Under the pieces are notes generated by a model. It saw nothing but the letters and a program-made list of their open reading frames with translations, was not told the DNA's origin and ran no database searches. 64,000 nucleotides of DNA from Blastomyces gilchristii SLH14081 (taxonomy: Eukaryota > Ascomycota > Eurotiomycetes > Onygenales > Ajellomycetaceae), in the NCBI RefSeq assembly GCF_000003855.2, contig NW_003101672.1, positions 705,483 through 769,482 on the forward strand. The letters are read 5' to 3'. Below, in pieces: positions 1 to 13,832 of this stretch; positions within the stretch are counted from its first letter, which is position 1, and the number at the start of each line of letters is the position of its first letter. The position numbers and the translations under genes were made by a program.

Positions 1-2459
1 AGCCAGTGGGAGATCCGCTTCAGCCTCGATACTATGGCCTGTAGGCCAGTTTGCAATTCGATGTATACAGTTGAACCATGCGGATCAGACTTAAATTTGG
101 AAGTTGCACGGACTCGCAGAGCTGACAGGTGTGCAGCAAACTCGTTTTCCAAGATTTCAAAATAATTGGTAGACGGGAGCCTATGGCATGGCCAGACCAG
201 AGGAGTAAACAGCTGTGAAGAGGCTCGAAAGAGCTGATCTGATCAACACCTGTTCCCGTAACGCTCTCACATTCGCCTGAGCGCCCAATCTCCTGATGAA
301 GGGATCCGTGGATGCAGCGTGATGTAAATGTGCAAAAACCTCTCACTAGTATTGCGGTAATTTCACCCAGCGTTAAAAGATCATTTTCTCAACGATTAAG
401 TCAAGGCAGAGGCATGCCTCCCATTTCTCGTTTGTGTCAATCAATGTGGATTTCCAATCTCCGAGTCAAATTAATAATGCACCACACCCTGTAGTTGCAA
501 CAAGGACAGTTAGTTAATAACTCTAGGAATGCTGAGGTTGCTACTTACCTTTCGGTTGCATGGTTTGTATTCCCAGGGTGCAAATGCGTCACCAAAGAAT
601 GCTGCTACCTTCTCGCAGGGCATTTTGACTATCCAAAAATCTGAAATCTCGTAAATTGACATTGTGATTTTTTCTATTTCCCCCAAAGGTGGCGTAGACA
701 GGGTATTCTCAGCCCGCCATGTCTCCAGAAATCAAGGCAGATCAAAGATGGCTGTGCGTATCCCCAGGTTGCGCGTATCCTCAAATTTTAGACGTCATGT
801 GCGACATGGGCTCGTGCATCTCTCTCTATTCCAACGAATCACATCGAAAGGATATTCGGATCAAACTATGAATCAGTATCCTCAGCACCTCCGATTCTAT
901 TTTCGAGAGAATATATCATTTTAAAGGATTGAGGGGCTGAGCTTAGCCATCTTACTTGTTGAGTTTGTGTGAGGGGTAGCTATGTCGTAAAGGCTTCATT
1001 CTTTCTGTTTCACCAACATCGAGTTGCTAGTGCTGCAGGGTGATGTTTCTTATCGCAAGTTCGACTCGCCACTTCCAATCCATGTCTTTCTCCGATCGCT
1101 GGGAAGTGGTCATTTGTTGAAGCAAACCTCAGTTTGGTGATAGTTTTGAGTATATGTGATAAACCCAGGTTTAACGTTCTGCAGACCAGGATACGAGATT
1201 TTCTGCAGGAATTCTGCAGATGACAAGGCTTCGATGTCTACCCACCGCGAGTAGTCCCCGCACTTGCATACAAACCAGGACAGAGTAGTTGGAGAAAAAG
1301 TTAATCGGCATCGGGCTGCCTGCTGTTATTCTTTCATATTTGATGATATACTTTCGTCATCAGTGTTTTAGGCCCTTTCAGGTGGGGTGATGATCAGAAT
1401 CTGATATTCTAGCAAAACGATTGAGAGAGTGTCTACAGATATGTTCTGTTAGGATGGGAGGGTTAGAATTAAACATTGAGCTAGAGAAGAGAAGGACTAG
1501 GAACAACAACATGGCATCTCTGCAATTATAGAAATTGTTTAGATTCCTACGAATCTCGCCCGTTAAGTGGTGTATTAGACCGATAAGAAATGAAGGCTAT
1601 GAAACCGTGCTGAGTGTGCGACAAGTGCCCCATCCGCCGCTGATAAGCTCAAGCTTAGGCCGTGAATCTCATCAAATCTAGGGTTTTGCGGTTTCCGAAC
1701 CACACAACAAGGTGGAGGAGGCATGGCAGTGACTGACTGGATAAATATACTCTATCTTCGTTTAGTACGTCAGTAGATAGCCAATTGGAAAATCAAGGAG
1801 CCTAGGAATGTATGTGAACGCAAGAACTTAACTAATGGCATGTCATCCCCTATTTGAAACCCCTTCCTTGTAGAACGTAGTTCTGCGAATTGCGTTAGCG
1901 ATAAGCTGAAAGAAATTAAATCCCTTTCAAAAATCCATTCGGATGATTTGGGTCAGGCAGACTGTTCAGCCTAGACTCGATTCCTCCACTCTGGAGAACT
2001 TTTAAAGCCATGCGCTAGAACATTTCAGGAATAATTTGAATGCTCAGAAGCATATAGTACGGGTCCCTCTCTCTCCCATCCGCCCACATTGGGAGTTGCA
2101 ATAAGGGATAGCCTTGGATGCCCCAGCTAATTAAATTTTAATGCTGCGGATCTCCCAAAAAAATAAGAACACCTGCTGTGATACCTCGAAATAGAGAAGT
2201 TGGATCCATGGATTCCCTTCTGCATAGCCTAATCAAATGAATTGGCGACTGATTTTCAAGGTATAGGCAATACCTCACTCCATTAGAATATAAACTTGCT
2301 TTGCCTTACAGCGTATTTCTTATTTTCATGGATCACGGTGTATAAGCCAATCCCAGCCCATCCTTCACTTATCAAAGAAAAACGGTACAGACCCTAAATT
2401 CCACAAAGAGTTGTACGGGATGTGCTATCGAGGCTAAGAATACGACGATCCGTAATTCA

Positions 2460-2501
2460 CACGGAATGTTCCAATTAATTGGAAATATTGGACATTCTGT
2501 G
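2460..2501. repeat. Imperfect hairpin around a 16-bp palindrome
   Basis: TTCCAATTAATTGGAA at 2469-2484 is a perfect palindrome. Outer arms CACGGAATG (2460-2468) and CATTCTGTG (2493-2501) pair at eight of nine positions. It could be a transcription-factor site or a small fold-back relic; function is unknown. Confidence 0.5.
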
Positions 2502-5500
2502 GGGTGATGCTAGTGCGAATCGCGTCATTCTCTCGCTGAGAGTATCCTTATGATGTTAAGTTCGTCGTAGACTGCCGATGGGAAGCCGATTGATGTTATA
2601 GACGCCCTGGTTGGAATCTACCAATTTGGTCCCCATCTTGAGCATAAAAGACAGAAAAGTAATTTGAGAAATAAAATGGGATGAATAAACAATCAGCTGT
2701 CTGCTCCCATGCCAATATACCTCAAAGAACGTGGATAATTTCGGAAACATAACAGTTGCGGTATGGATGGCATAAGGAGCCCGATGATAGAACGGGAGCT
2801 GGCCATGGACAATCAATGCATTATGGATGGGTAAGCCCTGACCCATAGAGCCGTAGTTTTACCAGTGGTAAGCGTTTCTACCCAGGCAAGGAAGGAGGGG
2901 TGGCCCGTGCAAGGAGGAGGGTATCATAAGCTCGTTATCATGACTTTTTTTCGTTGGCTGTTTGGCTCATCTGCATGCGGCACGAATAAATCCTATCCTA
3001 TGCCGCTGTGGGACTAGTGGTGATTGTATGAAGTTGCCATAGAGTGGAAAATGCACAAAAGGTAGCAATCGTGAGCAGAGTGTTCCACCCAGCCAATGGA
3101 GATGTTGGCGCAGCCGAATTTCAGAAAGCTAGTCAAACATATCTAAATATATGTTCATGGGGGATCTTCTTTGGAGTCTATTCCGCGCGTCATCCAGCGG
3201 TACTAGCATGAGAGCGGTGATTCTTTTGGTGGTCCAAGCATTTTTAGCGTGCCACCGAGGGAAGAGCAGTGGACTTCTTCTGCTTTCTAGGTTGAAGAGG
3301 GTAACTAGGCAACCTCAAGCCATATTATCTGACTCCAAACGGACAACGTTCCAAACAAAAATCGCTAAATTTTACCCCAAAGAAGCAAATGACCAGCCAT
3401 CTAGGATCCACGTTGACAGACAAAACCAAATAGCTGAGATGCGGAACTCTCCCTAGGATGCTTATTGCATATCCTAAGAAGGGTCTCGAACTCATCTTTG
3501 TCGGCTTGGACCTAGCCTGATATGACACAACCCCTGTTTGCTCGAGCAAAGCGGTAGTGCATAATATACGGAGTAAAGTTCCATGAGAGAGATAGTCCTG
3601 CTAACCGAGACCCAGAGATTAGCAATGGACAAAGCGATCGAATCGCATATTCTTCGTTTCCGTCCAGCGAGCTGAAGGTATCCCTGTAGATCTTCAGATT
3701 CCACCACACAAAGATAGAGGCGTCGCTCGAACGGCAGTAGGTTCGATAGTTAAAACCAACATGTCCATTCTTCAATCGCATTTCTGAGCCGGTTATGCAG
3801 GATTGGGGGCCTTTCACCAGGGTTGCATTGCATTCGTTATCGGGGAAGCGGGTTCCCATATAAACCTTATCGAAAACGATATGGGGCCCCGTAATTTTGT
3901 AATTAATAGCGGCAACTATTCGATCCTGTTCGGACTACGCAATATATCGTTGGGTCAGATGCACATTATCGTCATGCTTACCTTACGGCGTAAGTTAGCA
4001 TTCGTTCCAGCAGTATAGACTCATACACGATATAGCTAATCAAATTCACTCCTCCTAGCAATTTGTCAATCACAAACGACTTAGATTCACTGCCAGCTTC
4101 ACCTCTTGAACATCGTGACCTGGGAAAAATTCATACAAGAATATAAGCATCCAATGTCTTTTTCTCAGGCAGCATGTAGCAAAGAAGTTCATATTTGATT
4201 CTCCATGTTTAGCAAACTCTAGATTTTCTAAATCACTCGAGGGTCGCCATGAGCGGCGGGCTAGTCGTTCAATTTGCATGACTCTTTCAGAGCTTCCACG
4301 CTGAGGTAGCTAGTTTGTATGACGCGTATCGACGATTCAATCCATTCTTAAGTCTGACTAGAAGAATAACCCTACTGTTTCTGTGAAGGTAGTGGTGAAA
4401 TCGGCCTCGCATCACTTTCTTCTGGTGAGTGGGTGGACTGGGGAGAACGCTTGGGCCAAAGGACTAATTTAGGGGCAAGACTGTGAGCTGCCGGCTGACT
4501 CGGGGATTTTATCGGCCCGATTCCGAGTTCTCGGTAACTAAAGCGTGGGAGCAGGAACTCCGACGCGATACGTATCTGTTAACATGGACAAGAAAATTCA
4601 TTTCAAAATGAAATATGGATCCCGCTTCATTCAGGATACCCAACAATTACAAAAAGTGATGTATTCTAAGACAATTCTTCGCACTTTAAAGCAAAATTCC
4701 TCAATAGATTTTCTGCTTACTGCCTTCCCAACATTTCTTATTGAATGTTGTTTTCTTTCCATTTTAAAACGCAAGGAGATATCAGGTACCCTCTTCAGGA
4801 AGCGAGATAGCGAGATAGCGAGGCATGTCTAATTGCCGTGTCTTCCTTCCTGGGTGTTAAAAGCTGCTCAATGCAGAAAGCCCCTGAAATACCCTCTAGT
4901 TTGATTTCAATACTAGAAATTTTTTTCAATTTTGTCCACATTGGGCGTCTTATACTACTTGTCACAGTGTTTGGGAACTTACATTTGAAAATTTAGCCAT
5001 ACCAACCTTTCTCTTATGCTATTCACGCTCTCCTTCAGGCCGGATGTCTGTTATCGTCCGTCTATACAGGGCTATCCGCCTAGCATTTATTCCAGCGTGA
5101 CACACATTTCACTACGTTTACGCGCATACACGTGCTGGAAGCAGGGAATACTCGCACACATATACGATGCTATCATTTTCGTACAACTCTTGACTCTTTT
5201 TGGATTGCCGCCATCTCTCATACACCTGTAGCTGTTATCCATCTGTCCAAGACCATGCACATGCCGGACACATGCGACAGGAAAAGCAACAGCTTTTCTT
5301 TCTCCTCTCTCTCGTGGATTTATCATGGCTGTGTTCTGTGTCTCGGATGTAGAGTGGGTGTGTACGAGAGTGACAGATAGAGCAAGGCAGGACAAGATAA
5401 CGTTTTATGTCCAACTACAGGAAACAGGAGTAAAAACACGAATAAAAATAGAATTGCGACATGATGCAGTTTCAACTTGGTTCTACTGCCATACAGGTGA

Positions 5501-6557
5501 AGAGTGTGGGAGGTCTGAATGCATGTTACACGCGCATCGCACGACAAGTATGCATTACGCACTGTTTATCCTGACGGCTATGTCTGCAACTTGATAATAG
5601 ACGATTCGTATATCTCGTATCCAGAGTAAGAAAATAGTGAACAATGAAACGAAAGGGTGGCATGACCATATCCCACAAGGTCTTGGTACTGCTTGGTTGA
5701 GAATAATTATGGGAAGTTCAAGTAGCTATAAACGGTGAAAGAAATGGGACAGTAAAATAGGAAGGGAGGTTAATCCACTGGAATATAATCATTGCCATTA
5801 TTGTGATTCGAAGCCTTTCCGATACATAAAGAATAGGCGAGGAAGTATGGGGTAGAGCGATTAGATATACATTATATATCCATACAATGTAGACGCTCCA
5901 GAGGAGACGATACCACCCCTGGCTGTATGAACAGGGGTCAAATATATCTGTCAAAACTAGGCTCGATTCTTCAATGATTGCAAGTAATAAGCAGCAAATG
6001 AATACTGAGAACTGCCCACGAACTGAAACAGAGTAAAGAATTAGAAAAAGACCGATCAAAAGAATGATAGACCTTTCTCATTCAAGACCAAAGCGGAGGG
6101 TGGAAACTAGAGAACATAGGAGAATTAGACCCATACGCGAGGTCTGAACATGTATGCCGTGTAGATAACGATACCTAGATGTAGGGATGGTAGGTATATT
6201 TGCAATGACCTAGAAACTACATAGCGGCGGTTGCTTAATAACTGTATAAAGATTGTAGAGTGGTTCGGGCATGGTGGCAGGTATTTAACATGGCTCCTGC
6301 TCCTACATATGTGCGGAAGCAGGAGAACCGTTCCATGGGCCGTCGCAGATGTCTGTGAAATGGTTGACACAGCATTGTTTCAGAGTTTGTACGCCGAAGA
6401 CATGTAATGAAGACGTGAGTGTGATATACACAGCCGTAGAAGCGAAAAAAGCGGAAGGGAAGAGAGATATCTCGGCCACCAAAACGTAAATTGGAATGTT
6501 ACCCCTTTTCGATTCTCGGCTCTTGGTCCTCAGCATCTGCTAGATCGCATAGAGAAG

Positions 6558-6578
6558 TTTTTTTTTTTTTTTTTTTTT
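6558..6578. repeat. T21 homopolymer followed by TTTC-like repeats
   Basis: Twenty-one consecutive T residues are followed by several CTTT units. This is a simple-sequence tract with no gene context. Confidence 0.85.
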
Positions 6579-9500
6579 CTTTCTTTCTTTCTTGTTTTTT
6601 CGATGTAGAGGCGGTGTGCATGGGTATGTAGCATGTATGGCGCGGGTGGTACGCCGCGCATACTTCGTGGTGCTCTACTGGTGCACATATGGGGGTATGC
6701 GATGTTACCATGCCTCGCACTCGACGGTTACTCTGCATGCCCTGGTAAGTTAATTTGACAACACAAAGCCCGTTTGAGGCAGAGAAATGTTGCGTCAAAG
6801 CTTCAGAGTTTAGCCCAGACACTCTGACCAACCATCCCCAATGGCTGGAATGCCCCGATCAACTTATCCTCTCCGCTTCAAGTCTCCTCCCTCGTGGTCC
6901 AGTATCTTCACTTTGCTTGCCCAGACTGCCTCGCCTTAAAGCACAGCAGATGGTCCCACTTTCCTCACTTCCCGATGTGCTCATACTAAATAGTGCTTCA
7001 AAAGCATTTCCTCAACTAAGCTCCTCAAGAACATCTATCCTGCCACCCGACCTCCGACTTACTTTTCCCTTTGCGCTCGGCCCTCCTGCCGTCGAGGATG
7101 GCTGGAAAGATCTTCCACTAAGTTGTGGGAAAAACATATAAAGGAAATGGATATATTTGAAGCACCACATCGCCGGATCAACTCCCGTATCGATGGATCA
7201 GGATCTGTCCTCAACATCGCAAACCGTAAGCTCGCTCACTGGATTGAGCGGGTGATGACTGCCGAATAGAGAGGAAAGCTGTTAGGTTCAGGAAAGTGTG
7301 CATGGAAGGTGGATTATGCACGTACGAACGTAGCAGGATGTTGAACTGTATTAGCATTGTTAATTCAGTTCATGCGTACGGGGCATGGCAGAATATCCCT
7401 AATGGGAAAATAAAGCTCGAATCGAAGATAGCAAAATCAGCCACCGTTCGATAACAATTCTGAGGTTGATAGCACATGAGCAGCAAGCCACTAGGCAAAC
7501 ACCCGCCTAAAGCCCGACGTAGGCATGTATGGCTAAGGTTCATGTAGGTCTACATGTACTGCATGTACCATATTTATTGTCTCGCTGGCACCTTGGTGCT
7601 AGGTTGTAAACGTGATGGGGATTGAGACAGGCGGGTATATAAGTTATAACGAGCAACTCTAGAGCTGCATAACTATGGCTGAGCGCCATGTGGAGAGCGC
7701 GCCCCTTTTTCCATGTCCATTTACGCATTCCTTGGCAACGTACTCCGTGGCTGTCTGACAAGTGAACAAATTGATCCCAGCAACAAAATAAAACCGACTC
7801 AGAAGCGGGGAAAAAGTGATATCAATGGGACAATCCAGTCACCTATCCAAGCCACGAGGCGAACGGACGATGCTGGCATTCGTGGATCCTCATGGTCATC
7901 AGACGTGTTCCCCATGACCTGATGCCATGATGAATAAATAAAAAGTTGTGGCGCCTCTGAGGCTACCTACAGAAGGAAGCAGCAGCCCGTGCTCAACTTG
8001 CCGAAACGAACAATCCAGTCTCAAGCCACTCGACATTGCGTGCTTGGGTGGCTGCGGCATATATTATGCATGTTAGTGTTGTGCCTGTTTCTAGGCGAAT
8101 ATTTCTGGCAATTGATCGGCGACGTATTCCGTACTCCTAAAACAAATAATGGAACAAAGAAGTGGTCCGGATGGAGGGGAAAGGGAGGAGGTTGTGATCA
8201 CCGGAGAAAATGATGACGACAGAGGTTGTATTTTCTGATTTGCAGGTCTGTAAGCCACCCTGCTTTTTCTCTGTGCGGATAGGAAGGCAAGGTCAAGGCA
8301 ATAGCTATGCCAGGGGGCCCGCTTTCTCGAAGGGTAGGTAGTATGTAGCAAAAATATCAGGCCAAGGAGCGCGGTATGGACATTTTGAATGGGTAAGATC
8401 AAAAGGCGGTCAAGCAAGTCCAGTCAATCAAAGTTGGACATTCATCGGTCATTCATTATTCATTCATGTCTCTCTTAGGAATCCGCGATGGTGGGTTTCT
8501 CATCAGAGGGCGCCTCACCCCATTGACCAATGGCTTTGTGCCAAGACGCATCCTTTTAGGGCTTGCCATTGTAAGCCGGGAGATATGACAATGTAGACAT
8601 CACCATTAGCCATAACATCTTTTGCATTTGAGTCAAAAATTGTCAAATCGGCCATTTTATGGGATAAGTGATGACAATGCTAATGATGTTGCTGATAAGA
8701 ACATATATTTTTGTAACCGAGGAACTTTGATATGAAACTGTGCGGAGTATGTACAGTACATGTACGTCGATAAGATACACATCCATACTCTGCACTGAGA
8801 TGCCTGGAAAGAAGAAATTAGACAGGTTGGCTGGATTTTTGGCAGAAACGGAACCTGAAAACCCCTGAAAAACCTTTGTAACCAAACAAAGAAGCAAATC
8901 GTAATGGCTGAGGAAAGAGTAGGGAAGGATAACTCGGAGTAATGCACCACGCAGATAGTCGCATAAATCTCAGAAAACAAAGTATGAATGAATCATTCAT
9001 GCAGGAAAGGAGAGATTCCGAAAATTTAGTTCTGTTTCAGCATTTTGCGATCGGCGATTGAGAAAGCGGGTGCCCTGTGACTGAAACCGAAGGGGATGTC
9101 CAGAACAGAGATTGGGAAGCTGACCGTCGTCGGGAACCCTTCATCTACTTCGAGATTTGACTAGCTGAGCTTGTGCTTGAGGAGATGGGAGGGTGTTACA
9201 AGCACGGAGAACCAGGCCGCAGAGTCTTGCTTCAGCTATGGGCACTGTGCATACATGTGCAGATTTGGCGAGCGGTTGGCACGCCCGTTGCCAGGGTCAA
9301 TGACGTGCGGATCCCACGCGCACTCGATGTAAGGAGTATGTAGGTACGATACCTCTGTGCTCAGGGAGGTTAACTAAGTTAAAGCTACATCATTGTAGAC
9401 GGCCTAGTCGTAGTTTTGGTTGGAAGGGAGTTTTGTCATGGTTGTAGGTCGATATGAGATTTGAAACTTGGTGATTGTGATTCTCATTTCTGCTGTCTTG

Positions 9501-10902
9501 GTGCCAAGAAAGAGCATATTTAGCTGGGATGTTTACAATGCTTGGCAAGCTGGTGCCATATTTCAGCCGCTGCTTGCATTTACGGTTGTATGTGCAGAGT
9601 ACTCTGTACGGAGTAGTTGAATTCCAAATTCTTAGAAACTGAGCTGAAAGCCTATGGATATACTGGCATTGGTGCATCGGTATCTACCACAAATAATCTC
9701 TTGGTTTCTCTTCTCCAGAGCCTAGTTAACACTCACAGGACAGGGCTCATCTCAGCCTGCCACTCCTCCAGGGTAGTTAATGAACATTTGGAAATAGCTT
9801 CTAACTATTTGCCGCACTGCACACCCGCCTCACGACGTTCCTTTCGCTCTGGTGTAACGTCACCCTGGAAAGTGCCAAAAGGAAATTCATTAGCTAGTGA
9901 CATACCCGGAGCGTATTGCTCTCGGCGTTACCTTCTTCGATGAATGCGCACCGGATGCCACATCACTGATTGCTCTTGGGATCGGGAAGCATGTTCACTC
10001 TCCCAGCTAGGGTGACGAAGTCCCTCTGTTCGTTTGATTGATCAATGATGGGTCCCATGTCTTGGCCTTTTTCTTTCTCCCTTCCTTTTTTTTCCCTTTT
10101 TCCTTTTTTCTTTTTTGCGTGGTATGTATGATGGGTGGATGACGAGTCGGGAAAAGGGGGGGGGGGAGATTAAGGAAGTGTGCATCTGACGCACGGAGTG
10201 TGGTTGTCAACTTATGCTTAATTTAACCTTATCTAGACGATTTGGTTTATCGGGCACAGGCCCCGCTGAGAGGAGAACACCTCCACCTCCACCTCCGATG
10301 TAGCGGGGTGGGATGTGATATAAGGTCTTTGACAACGCTAGAAATCCAACTGGAAAAGCTGAATTAGGCCAGTGGTTCATAATGATGATTGGTACGGAAG
10401 CACATATGTTATAAAACCTAGCACCAGCAACAAACTTACTTCCCTCAACTTTGGTTGGCGCGGTGGTCCGTCACTGAACGGCCGCGCATCTGGGACAAAA
10501 AATAAAATAATAAGCTACATAGCTAAAAATAAACTTGATTAAATTCCCTCCCAAATGTTACAGATCAACGACTCACTGGCTATTCCTATCTCGCCAGTGG
10601 TAAGTACCTGTGCCTCGTTCAAGAAATGGATGATAAAATGGTCTGCATCCAAAGCTTCAGCAGGAGTGAAAAAGGATATTAGTAAACTATCGCACCAAAA
10701 GGATTGATCCTGAAAGTGGCGGAGTAACCACCGTACCAGCAGCTTAGGATAGGGTACTATGTTGAACAATAGGTTTAAAGGGGAGGGATAAATAAAACAG
10801 AAAGGAGCAGGGGCGGCCGTTCCTGCTTCAGAACTGCTAACATTTCCTTACTCACCATAGATTCTTGATCTCAACGCTTCAACCTGATGTTAATAATAAT
10901 CT

Positions 10903-11173
10903 ATTAATAGCGCTCTCAAAAGTAATGTCTCAGACTAAGAATTTAAGCTGTAATACTGTTACCATTCTGAAGCTCAGACATCTGGAGATTTAGGCTATCT
11001 TTAGTTGAGCTTTTTTAGTATTATGCTGTCACAGACGCTAACTCCCCTAGAACCCAGCTGCTAACTCTTGTTAAGATATGGAATGGAAATACTTTATGCC
11101 GGGAACAGAATTAGTTACAGCTTAAATTCTTACGCAGGACATTACTTTTGAGAGCATCGTCCGAGTTATTAAT
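10903..11173. repeat. Fold-back (MITE-like) inverted repeat of about 270 bp
   Basis: Two arms of about 50-60 bp face each other across about 160 bp. The blocks GCTCTCAAAAGTAATGTC (10912-10929 and, inverted, 11138-11155) and TAAGAATTTAAGCTGTAA (10936-10953 and, inverted, 11115-11132) match exactly, in the same order from the outside in. An ATTAATA block flanks both ends. There is no open frame between the arms. The shape fits a non-autonomous fold-back or MITE element. I could not define a clean target-site duplication, so the ends are approximate. Confidence 0.65.
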
Positions 11174-11266
11174 CACAGCTTTCCCCGCATGTAAGGCCAG
11201 GCCGAAATGGAGACAAATATATGGACCTTGGGCAAGTGGCCAAAGATTAATAATAATTAAATCGTT

Positions 11267-11289
11267 AGTTAACTACTCCGTAGTTAACT
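11267..11289. repeat. Short hairpin containing TACTCCGTA
   Basis: AGTTAACTA (11267-11275) and TAGTTAACT (11281-11289) are perfect inverted arms separated by CTCCG. The stem-loop includes the 9-mer TACTCCGTA, which recurs elsewhere in the window on either strand. Confidence 0.7.
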
Positions 11290-11923
11290 ATTATTATTGT
11301 CATGAAGTTCATAACTAGACATTATTGTAATTCATTACCATTCCATTACCACCATTATCATTATCATTATCATTATTTTTGAAAGTTATAAGCGATCGAG
11401 CCATAACATTGTTGGAATGTGAATGTACACCTTTGTACTGCTTATTTTTTTCCCCAGTTTTCTCCTAATTGTGACCTAGTTTTTATTTTTATTGGCCCTG
11501 TATTGGCTGAGGGCCCCGAGGTGGTCCAGCCAGTGGAAGAGTAAGTTATTTATTATTATTATTAGTTACTTTGACGCACTATATTTCTGGACGGGCCTCG
11601 GGAATTCAGCTGGGGCTTGTTCTGCTTCGGATGCGAGAGACAGAATAACCATCCATGTTGGATGCTACAGAAAGGGATTGTGTGCCTTAATTTTTGGGGA
11701 GATACTTGTGTGTTTTGAATTGCTATCCCGCTGTGAAGCTGCAATCATTTATTTAAATAATAGTTACATCTCCGGGCGGGCGCGGCGGCTGTGTGTGTAA
11801 TAATATTCATGCGCATTAGGTTAAATATTTACTATTTTGCTAGAAATCGCTCCTTCAATCATATGCACAGACGTAGTTACTCTATAGATATTATTATTAT
11901 ATTATTTATTATTATTATTGCTG

Positions 11924-11948
11924 TTTTTTTTTTTTTTTTTTTTTTTTT
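11924..11948. repeat. T25 homopolymer
   Basis: Twenty-five consecutive T residues follow an ATT-rich patch. This is low-complexity sequence. Confidence 0.85.
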
Positions 11949-12279
11949 CTCCCAAGGTTGGTCTGACGACACGACGAGCCCACATGAAAATTCACAACAC
12001 CGAGTATAAATTTAAAGTCAATAGATAACTACGCAGTAGATAGTAAGAGTCAGAAGTGGTACATAGATGTCTGTCTGCTTCTCTCCTCCTGGATAAATAA
12101 ATAAGAGTAATTGATTCTTGCTCGTATATCCGCCCGCGTGAATATCCGGATATAACCCTGAGCAGTTGCATTGCCGTAAATAATAATATTATTATTTAAT
12201 CTTGCTGTTGATGTTGATGTTGATGTTGAATTGTTGTGACTTCCCTTGCTGTTTGCTGTTTGTTCCCTATCGGCTCACT

Positions 12280-12640
12280 CGCTACCTTTTTTTCTTCTCT
12301 TCTTTTTCCTCCTCCATCCGAACCATCGACAACCACGACCTCAAACCAAACTCCCGGCTCCCTCGCGCCACAGCTCCTATCCTCACCGCATTCTCGTTCT
12401 CGCAGCTGCATCTTCTGACACTCTCCCCTCTTGCCGTTGCTTCTGCTGTCTCCCTCCCCCCGTATCCGTCCCATCTTCAGCCTCTCTTCCATCCCCGCAT
12501 ACCCTCCCTCAACTTCCCCGCCCTCGCCCTGCTCTCGTTCTACACCTTCTACCCGGTCTCTTTTTCTGAGCAAATCTACCCCTCTATCCCTCTCCTCCTC
12601 CTCTTCATTCGCCGTACCGTCCGTCCGCATCTTCATTGAC
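12280..12640 (+). promoter_or_regulatory. Pyrimidine-rich tract upstream of acuK
   Basis: The plus strand is strongly enriched in C and T for some 350 bases, about 1.2-1.5 kb before the acuK start codon. CT-rich tracts just upstream of transcription starts are usual in filamentous fungi, so this may mark the core promoter and the beginning of a long 5' leader. Overlapping open frames in all plus frames here (up to 145 codons) are explained by the lack of purine-rich stop codons, not by coding. The remaining interval to 13832 contains the (CAT)16 tract and no supported gene. Confidence 0.45.
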
Positions 12641-12758
12641 GCTGCCCTATGTCTATCAATGCGCTGCCAGCCCATCCGTGCTCCCCCGCCCTCCGCCACG
12701 TCCTGTGCGAATCTCAATTCACATTCCCATTACCACGACGGCTTATCCGTCACTAGCT

Positions 12759-12760
<2 letters not shown>

Positions 12761-12808
<48 letters not shown>
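12761..12808. repeat. (CAT)16 microsatellite
   Basis: Sixteen perfect CAT units lie in the presumed 5' leader region of acuK. The tract is long enough to vary in length between strains. Confidence 0.95.
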
Positions 12809-13832
12809 TATCATTTTACCTCTCATTGTCATTGACAACTGACATCGATATCGACGTCGGGATCGCAATCGCAAACAATCGCCCATTGTCCTAGCAGTAC
12901 CTCCACCTCCCACAGTGCGCACACTCCACTGCATTATTGTCTCGAGCTCACGTTTGTGCTCCTCAGGTTGCACACTGCGGCGTTGTTCCATGGTTCCCTT
13001 TCTGTAATGCGGCCTCGTCATATTTTTTGCTTCTTTTTTATTCAGCCATCAACCACGCTTTCCACGCTCGCATTCGCTTAATCGGCGGCGGCCTTTCTCT
13101 TGTCGTGCAGCCTTGTCCCTCGGTTTCGAGCTTATACCGCGCCTCTCGATTGGTCCCTGCTCTGCCAGCTTGACCTCTTCCCCTCTCGTCGGCTGCCATC
13201 TCTCGCCCTCCGTTCCAAAGTTACTGTGCTGAACTCGGGCTGCTCGACGCTGTCGCACCGCAGCAATCCGCCAGTCAGACCTCTTAACGCCCCTGGCTGC
13301 GGTCGCGTGATTCTACTTCGGCCGCGCCCTCACTTGCTGAAGCATACCTCGCAGCTGCCGTGCTACCACACTCGAACTGCTCGCGCGTGTTGGTCTTATA
13401 TCAGCCCGTCAAAATATCTTACATAGCCTCTTGGAATCTCGTTCCAGTGTTGTGGTTCCGTGTGTCGCAGTGGGAATTTTTATTTCAATCTAATTCTCAT
13501 TGACAAATTGAGAAAGAGAAATAGGCAAAAACATGTTAAAAAAGGCAAAAAACTAAGAACAAAATAGGAAAAAGGAAGTGAAAAAAGGAAAAAAGAAATT
13601 AAAAAAAAGCAAAACGAAGGGCTGTATTTAGATTCAGGCGCAAGATACGCACCGGCTACTTGCAGAAATCAAGAAGAAGCCCACCCAGACAAACGTGGGC
13701 ATCGCATCGATCGACAGGAAGCACAGGCGAAGGAGAGACTAGCCCGCACAGCCAACCCCCCTTCCACCGACCTGCCATTTCCTAGCAGGTAAATACCGTT
13801 TATAAATATATATATCTCTAGATCTATATATT

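Larger units (their letters stand above)
1..10902. other. Gene-free intergenic stretch
   Basis: No coding sequence is supported here. The longest open frames (for example around 3512-3859 minus and 6755-7141 plus) are about 115-130 codons. They show no recognisable domain, no consistent splice structure and no composition bias. Base composition and CpG content look ordinary, unlike the AT-rich block at the right end, so this is not an obviously mutated transposon field. It holds simple repeats, a hairpin near 2460, a T21 tract near 6558 and two exact copies of the 9-mer TACGGAGTA (3567, 9607). It may contain long upstream regulatory sequence, untranslated RNA genes or degenerate relics that I cannot recognise by eye. 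Confidence 0.6.
11174..12200. other. AT-rich intergenic spacer
   Basis: No gene seen. The stretch contains ATT/TTA-type microsatellite patches, a short palindrome (11267-11289) and a T25 run at 11924-11948. It leads into the pyrimidine-rich leader of the acuK gene. Confidence 0.6.

Noticed and set aside
3512..3859. 115-codon minus-strand frame
   Set aside because: No domain or signal, overlapped by other frames of similar length, and no codon bias visible.
12202..12835. Several overlapping plus-strand frames of 107-145 codons and a 173-codon minus frame
   Set aside because: The region is CT-rich with a CAT repeat, which removes stops in all frames. The products are low-complexity (runs of Ser, Pro, Leu or His) and no splice structure is visible.
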